The notes beneath the pieces were generated by a model. The model searched no databases and had not been told where the DNA came from. It saw only the letters and a program-made list of their open reading frames with translations. DNA of 64,000 bases from Spirochaetota bacterium (GTDB lineage: Bacteria > Spirochaetota > UBA4802 > UBA5368): contig SCSX01000089.1 of assembly GCA_004297825.1 (NCBI GenBank), positions 37,559 to 101,558 on the forward strand. Reading direction: 5' to 3'. A program made the translations under genes and the position numbers. Of the stretch, positions 61,765 through 64,000 are shown one piece after another; positions within the stretch are counted from its first letter, which is position 1, and every line of letters starts with the position of its first letter.

Positions 61765-62282
61765 TGACGTTGAGAGATGTCCTTGTATCGTCATGTAAGG
61801 CGCTTAACGGTTCGAAAATTCCTTATGCCCTCACGGGCGGCTTCGCGTTTGGAATTCATATCATGCCGCGGTCGACCATGGATGTGGATTTTTGCATTGG
61901 TTCCCTCGCGGATGTCGAGAGGATCACACGGGCCCTGGAGCCGGAATTCGAACGAATAATCCTTCACAAAACCGCCATGAACATAGGTATTCTTCAACTC
62001 TCGCGAGTGATCGGGATCAACGCGGGGATGGAAATCATAATCGACCTGATCGTTCCCGTGAATCAGGTTTTTGCGTCCAACATTCTCGAACGACGCATCG
62101 AAATCGACCTGGACGGGTGTGTAATTCCTGTCGTGTCGCTCGATGACCTGTATATCATGAAAAAACTGTCTTCCCGCGACCAGGATAGAATCGATTGTGC
62201 ACGCATCGAAGAAAAAGCCGGGGGACTGCTCGACCGGACGTATGTGGACTTCTGGATGGATCGTCTCCGGAGCGGAAGCTAA
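61761..62282 (+). CDS. Nucleotidyltransferase-fold protein (AbiEii-like), second
   Basis: 173 residues (or 172 from the second ATG). Core motif TGGFAFGIHIMPRSTMDVDF is again GG...DxD, and MEIIIDLIVPVN supplies the third acid. It is only distantly like the first nucleotidyltransferase. The gene overlaps both its upstream partner and, by 4 bases at the stop codons, the convergent ispD. Confidence 0.7.
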   Translation: MMTLRDVLVSSCKALNGSKIPYALTGGFAFGIHIMPRSTMDVDFCIGSLADVERITRALEPEFERIILHKTAMNIGILQLSRVIGINAGMEIIIDLIVPVNQVFASNILERRIEIDLDGCVIPVVSLDDLYIMKKLSSRDQDRIDCARIEEKAGGLLDRTYVDFWMDRLRSGS

Positions 62283-62971
62283 CGGTATTGCCCCGCGATC
62301 ATCCGCGCCACGTCGTAGTCGAACGCCGTCGTGATCTTGAGGTTCCGATATTCCCCTTCCACCATCTTCACCCTCACCCCCGATTCCATAACCAGCCGCA
62401 CGTCGTCGCTCGCGTCGAAGAGGCCCGCCGCGCGCGCCCGTTCGTGGGCGGCGCGGATAACCGCGTACCGGAAGCCCTGCGGCGTCTGCGCGGCGAAGAG
62501 CGCGTCCCGGGGGGGAATCGATTCCACGAAGCCGCCGTCGCCCCGGGTGATCGTATCGGTCGCCCTCACGTAGACGGCGGCGGCGCCGTGCGCGGCGGTC
62601 TCCATGACGCAGCGGGAAATGATCCCGGGACCGATAAACGGCCGGGCCGCGTCGTGAAAGAGCAGGATGTCGTCGTCCGCGAAGGGGAGTGCCGAGAGCG
62701 CGTTGTACACGGAGCCCTGGCGCGTCTCGCCGCCGGCGACAATCGCGCGCACAAGGCCCCGTCCGTGCGAAGCGGCGATCGACTCCACGCGACCGCGCTC
62801 GTCTTCGGGGCACACGAGTATCAGACCCGATATTTCCGGAACCGTTGCGCAGGCGCGCATGGACCAGGCGATGACGGGCATTCCGCCCAGGTCCATGAAT
62901 TGCTTGGGCGTATCGTTCCCCAGGCGCGCGCCGCGACCGCCGGCGAGGATAATGAAGTAGGTGGAGGACAT
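62279..62971 (-). CDS. ispD: 2-C-methyl-D-erythritol 4-phosphate cytidylyltransferase
   Basis: 230 residues. Step 3 of the MEP isoprenoid pathway: CTP + MEP to CDP-ME. Signatures: ILAGGRGARLGNDTPKQFMD at the N-terminus, GGETRQGSVYNAL, ILLFHDAARPFIGPGIISRC and TDTITRGDGGFVESIPPRD, then AQTPQGFRYAVIRAAHE. Length normal. No ispF follows within the window; it is flanked by the nucleotidyltransferase cluster on both sides. Confidence 0.95.
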   Translation of the reverse strand: MSSTYFIILAGGRGARLGNDTPKQFMDLGGMPVIAWSMRACATVPEISGLILVCPEDERGRVESIAASHGRGLVRAIVAGGETRQGSVYNALSALPFADDDILLFHDAARPFIGPGIISRCVMETAAHGAAAVYVRATDTITRGDGGFVESIPPRDALFAAQTPQGFRYAVIRAAHERARAAGLFDASDDVRLVMESGVRVKMVEGEYRNLKITTAFDYDVARMIAGQYR

Positions 62972-63158
62972 TTGTCGGGACGCTTCCTCTCGATTGTATT
63001 CAGACCGGGGAAATTCTCTCCGGGATAACGGCAGGCGTCAATTATCTAATGCAGGCGGGCTTATAAAAAGTAATTCTTGACAGCATGCGACGTATCAGTG
63101 CATCCTCAAAACGAATTTGATTTGCCCGTGGATTGATACCATGTTCAAGAGGTGGTAA

Positions 63159-63563
63159 ATGCCCGATCGTTCAAAGGATTGGCTGCGCCAGGCGGAACGC
63201 GACCTTGAACAAGCCTCCGACTCGCACCATTCCGCACGTTTCGAGTGGTCCTGTTTTGCCGCGCACCAGGCCGCGGAAAAAGCGATTAAGGCACTGCACC
63301 TTAATCGCGGTCAGGAGGCGTGGGGGCACGGTCTGGCGAAAATTATTCGTGAGCTGCCGGCAGAAGTGAGCGCACCGGAGGATTTCCTCGATATGGCACA
63401 CATCCTCGATGGTTACTATATACCCTCCCGATACCCGAATGGACACACTGAGGGGGCACCTTTTGAGCACTATGGACGCAAGCAGAGTGAGGAGGCGGTT
63501 ACCTATGCCCGTACGATCGTTGAGTTCGTCCGTGCTCAAATGGCCGAACGCGAAGGCAGTTGA
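63159..63563 (+). CDS. HEPN-domain toxin/partner of a MNT-HEPN pair
   Basis: 134 residues, GAGGTGG before the ATG. The segment DWLRQAERDLEQA, then FEWSCFAAHQAAEKAIKALH (HEPN core) and GHGLAKIIREL are typical HEPN features. HEPN/MNT pairs act as toxin-antitoxin modules in which the MNT enzyme AMPylates the HEPN RNase. It overlaps the MNT gene by 59 bases, consistent with one unit. Confidence 0.87.
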   Translation: MPDRSKDWLRQAERDLEQASDSHHSARFEWSCFAAHQAAEKAIKALHLNRGQEAWGHGLAKIIRELPAEVSAPEDFLDMAHILDGYYIPSRYPNGHTEGAPFEHYGRKQSEEAVTYARTIVEFVRAQMAEREGS

Positions 63564-63891
63564 CGCGGCCGTCCGGGACTGGGCAAAAACTCGGGCCGCT
63601 ACCCATTCCGGGATACTCCGTATCGGCTACTTCGGCTCGTATGCCAGGGGTGACTGGGGAGTAGGCAGCGATCTCGATGTTGTCGTTGTGGTGAACGAAA
63701 CCGGGATTCCATTCGAGAGACGCGCCCTGAAGTACGATTCCACTACGCTTCCCGTACCCGCGGACCTTTTCGTATATTCGGTTACCGAATGGGAAACAAT
63801 GCGAAAGGGCGCATTCGGCGCCAGGGTGGAGAAAGAGGCCGTGTGGGTATTCGATCGCGCCGGGACGGTGCCGGTGGTCGTCTCGCCGTAA
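63505..63891 (+). CDS. MNT-type nucleotidyltransferase (antitoxin of MNT-HEPN pair)
   Basis: 128 residues from the ATG at 63505 with GAGGAGG nine bases upstream. Core motif IGYFGSYARGDWGVGSDLDV carries GS...DxD of minimal nucleotidyltransferases; VPADLFVYSV gives the third acid. It overlaps the HEPN gene in another frame. The order is HEPN first, then MNT. The remaining ~110 bases to the window end show no gene. Confidence 0.88.
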   Translation: MPVRSLSSSVLKWPNAKAVDAAVRDWAKTRAATHSGILRIGYFGSYARGDWGVGSDLDVVVVVNETGIPFERRALKYDSTTLPVPADLFVYSVTEWETMRKGAFGARVEKEAVWVFDRAGTVPVVVSP

Positions 63892-64000
63892 TGACCATCC
63901 TTCAACTTCCATTAAAACAGGTTGACCTTCGGGCGGACGAATTGTAAGATTATGGTACGAACGATTCCTCATTGTCGGCGGGGGATCGCGTGAAGTGTAT

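Noticed and set aside
1..64000. CRISPR arrays, rRNA operons, transposases, prophage
   Set aside because: None seen: no regularly spaced repeats, no ribosomal RNA-like stretches and no transposase or integrase domains.

Overview
The window looks like chromosomal DNA of a GC-rich, free-living, anaerobic spirochaete. The lineage evidence is two FlaB-type core flagellins (52973-54936), a protein resembling the spirochaete flagellar sheath protein FlaA (19693-20400), and a flaG-fliD run. No rRNA, convincing tRNA, CRISPR array, phage or transposase was seen.

Layout. 1-9k: the C-terminal part of an Lhr-type helicase, a small paralogous hypothetical gene, serS, a divergent RtcA-like gene, an O-antigen ligase-like gene, and moaD-moaE. 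9-16.3k: a formate dehydrogenase locus. On the minus strand it holds fdhA (with an in-frame selenocysteine TGA), fdhB and fdhE. On the plus strand it holds a ModE-like regulator, an FmdE-like protein and fdhD. 16.4-27.6k: a HEPN-like protein, apgM, an SH3 protein, a FlaA-like protein, PilZ, a predicted barrel-like protein with mlaE-mlaF, an EAL protein, a small inverted-repeat element, folD and an anti-sigma kinase. 27.7-32.4k: qrcABCD, a quinone reductase complex best known from sulfate reducers. 32.5-39k: a short metH, two paralogous lipoproteins, a membrane protein with a poly-G tract, a sensor with a degenerate GGDEF domain, and several long perfect palindromes. 39-52k: tatA with a second fdhE, an SDR-like gene, a DUF4384-type gene, rlmN, PBP1, M23 peptidase, a tandem-HTH protein, two CorC/CNNM-type genes, HIT, a second copy of the small hypothetical gene, a radical SAM gene and a UPF0316-type gene. 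52-58.6k: flagellar genes. 58.6-64k: argH, mgtC, and a nucleotidyltransferase/HEPN cluster around ispD.

The most coherent system is a predicted formate-to-menaquinone pathway. It combines a Tat-exported selenocysteine formate dehydrogenase with a soluble, three-cluster beta subunit and no membrane anchor. Its maturation genes (fdhD, two fdhE, moaDE) and tatA are nearby, and a Qrc complex can pass periplasmic electrons to the quinone pool. In sulfate reducers these parts work together; finding them together beside spirochaete flagellar genes is notable. Cyclic-di-GMP genes (PilZ, EAL, degenerate GGDEF) and flagellin genes with long leaders suggest regulated motility. All calls come from reading the sequence without database searches.
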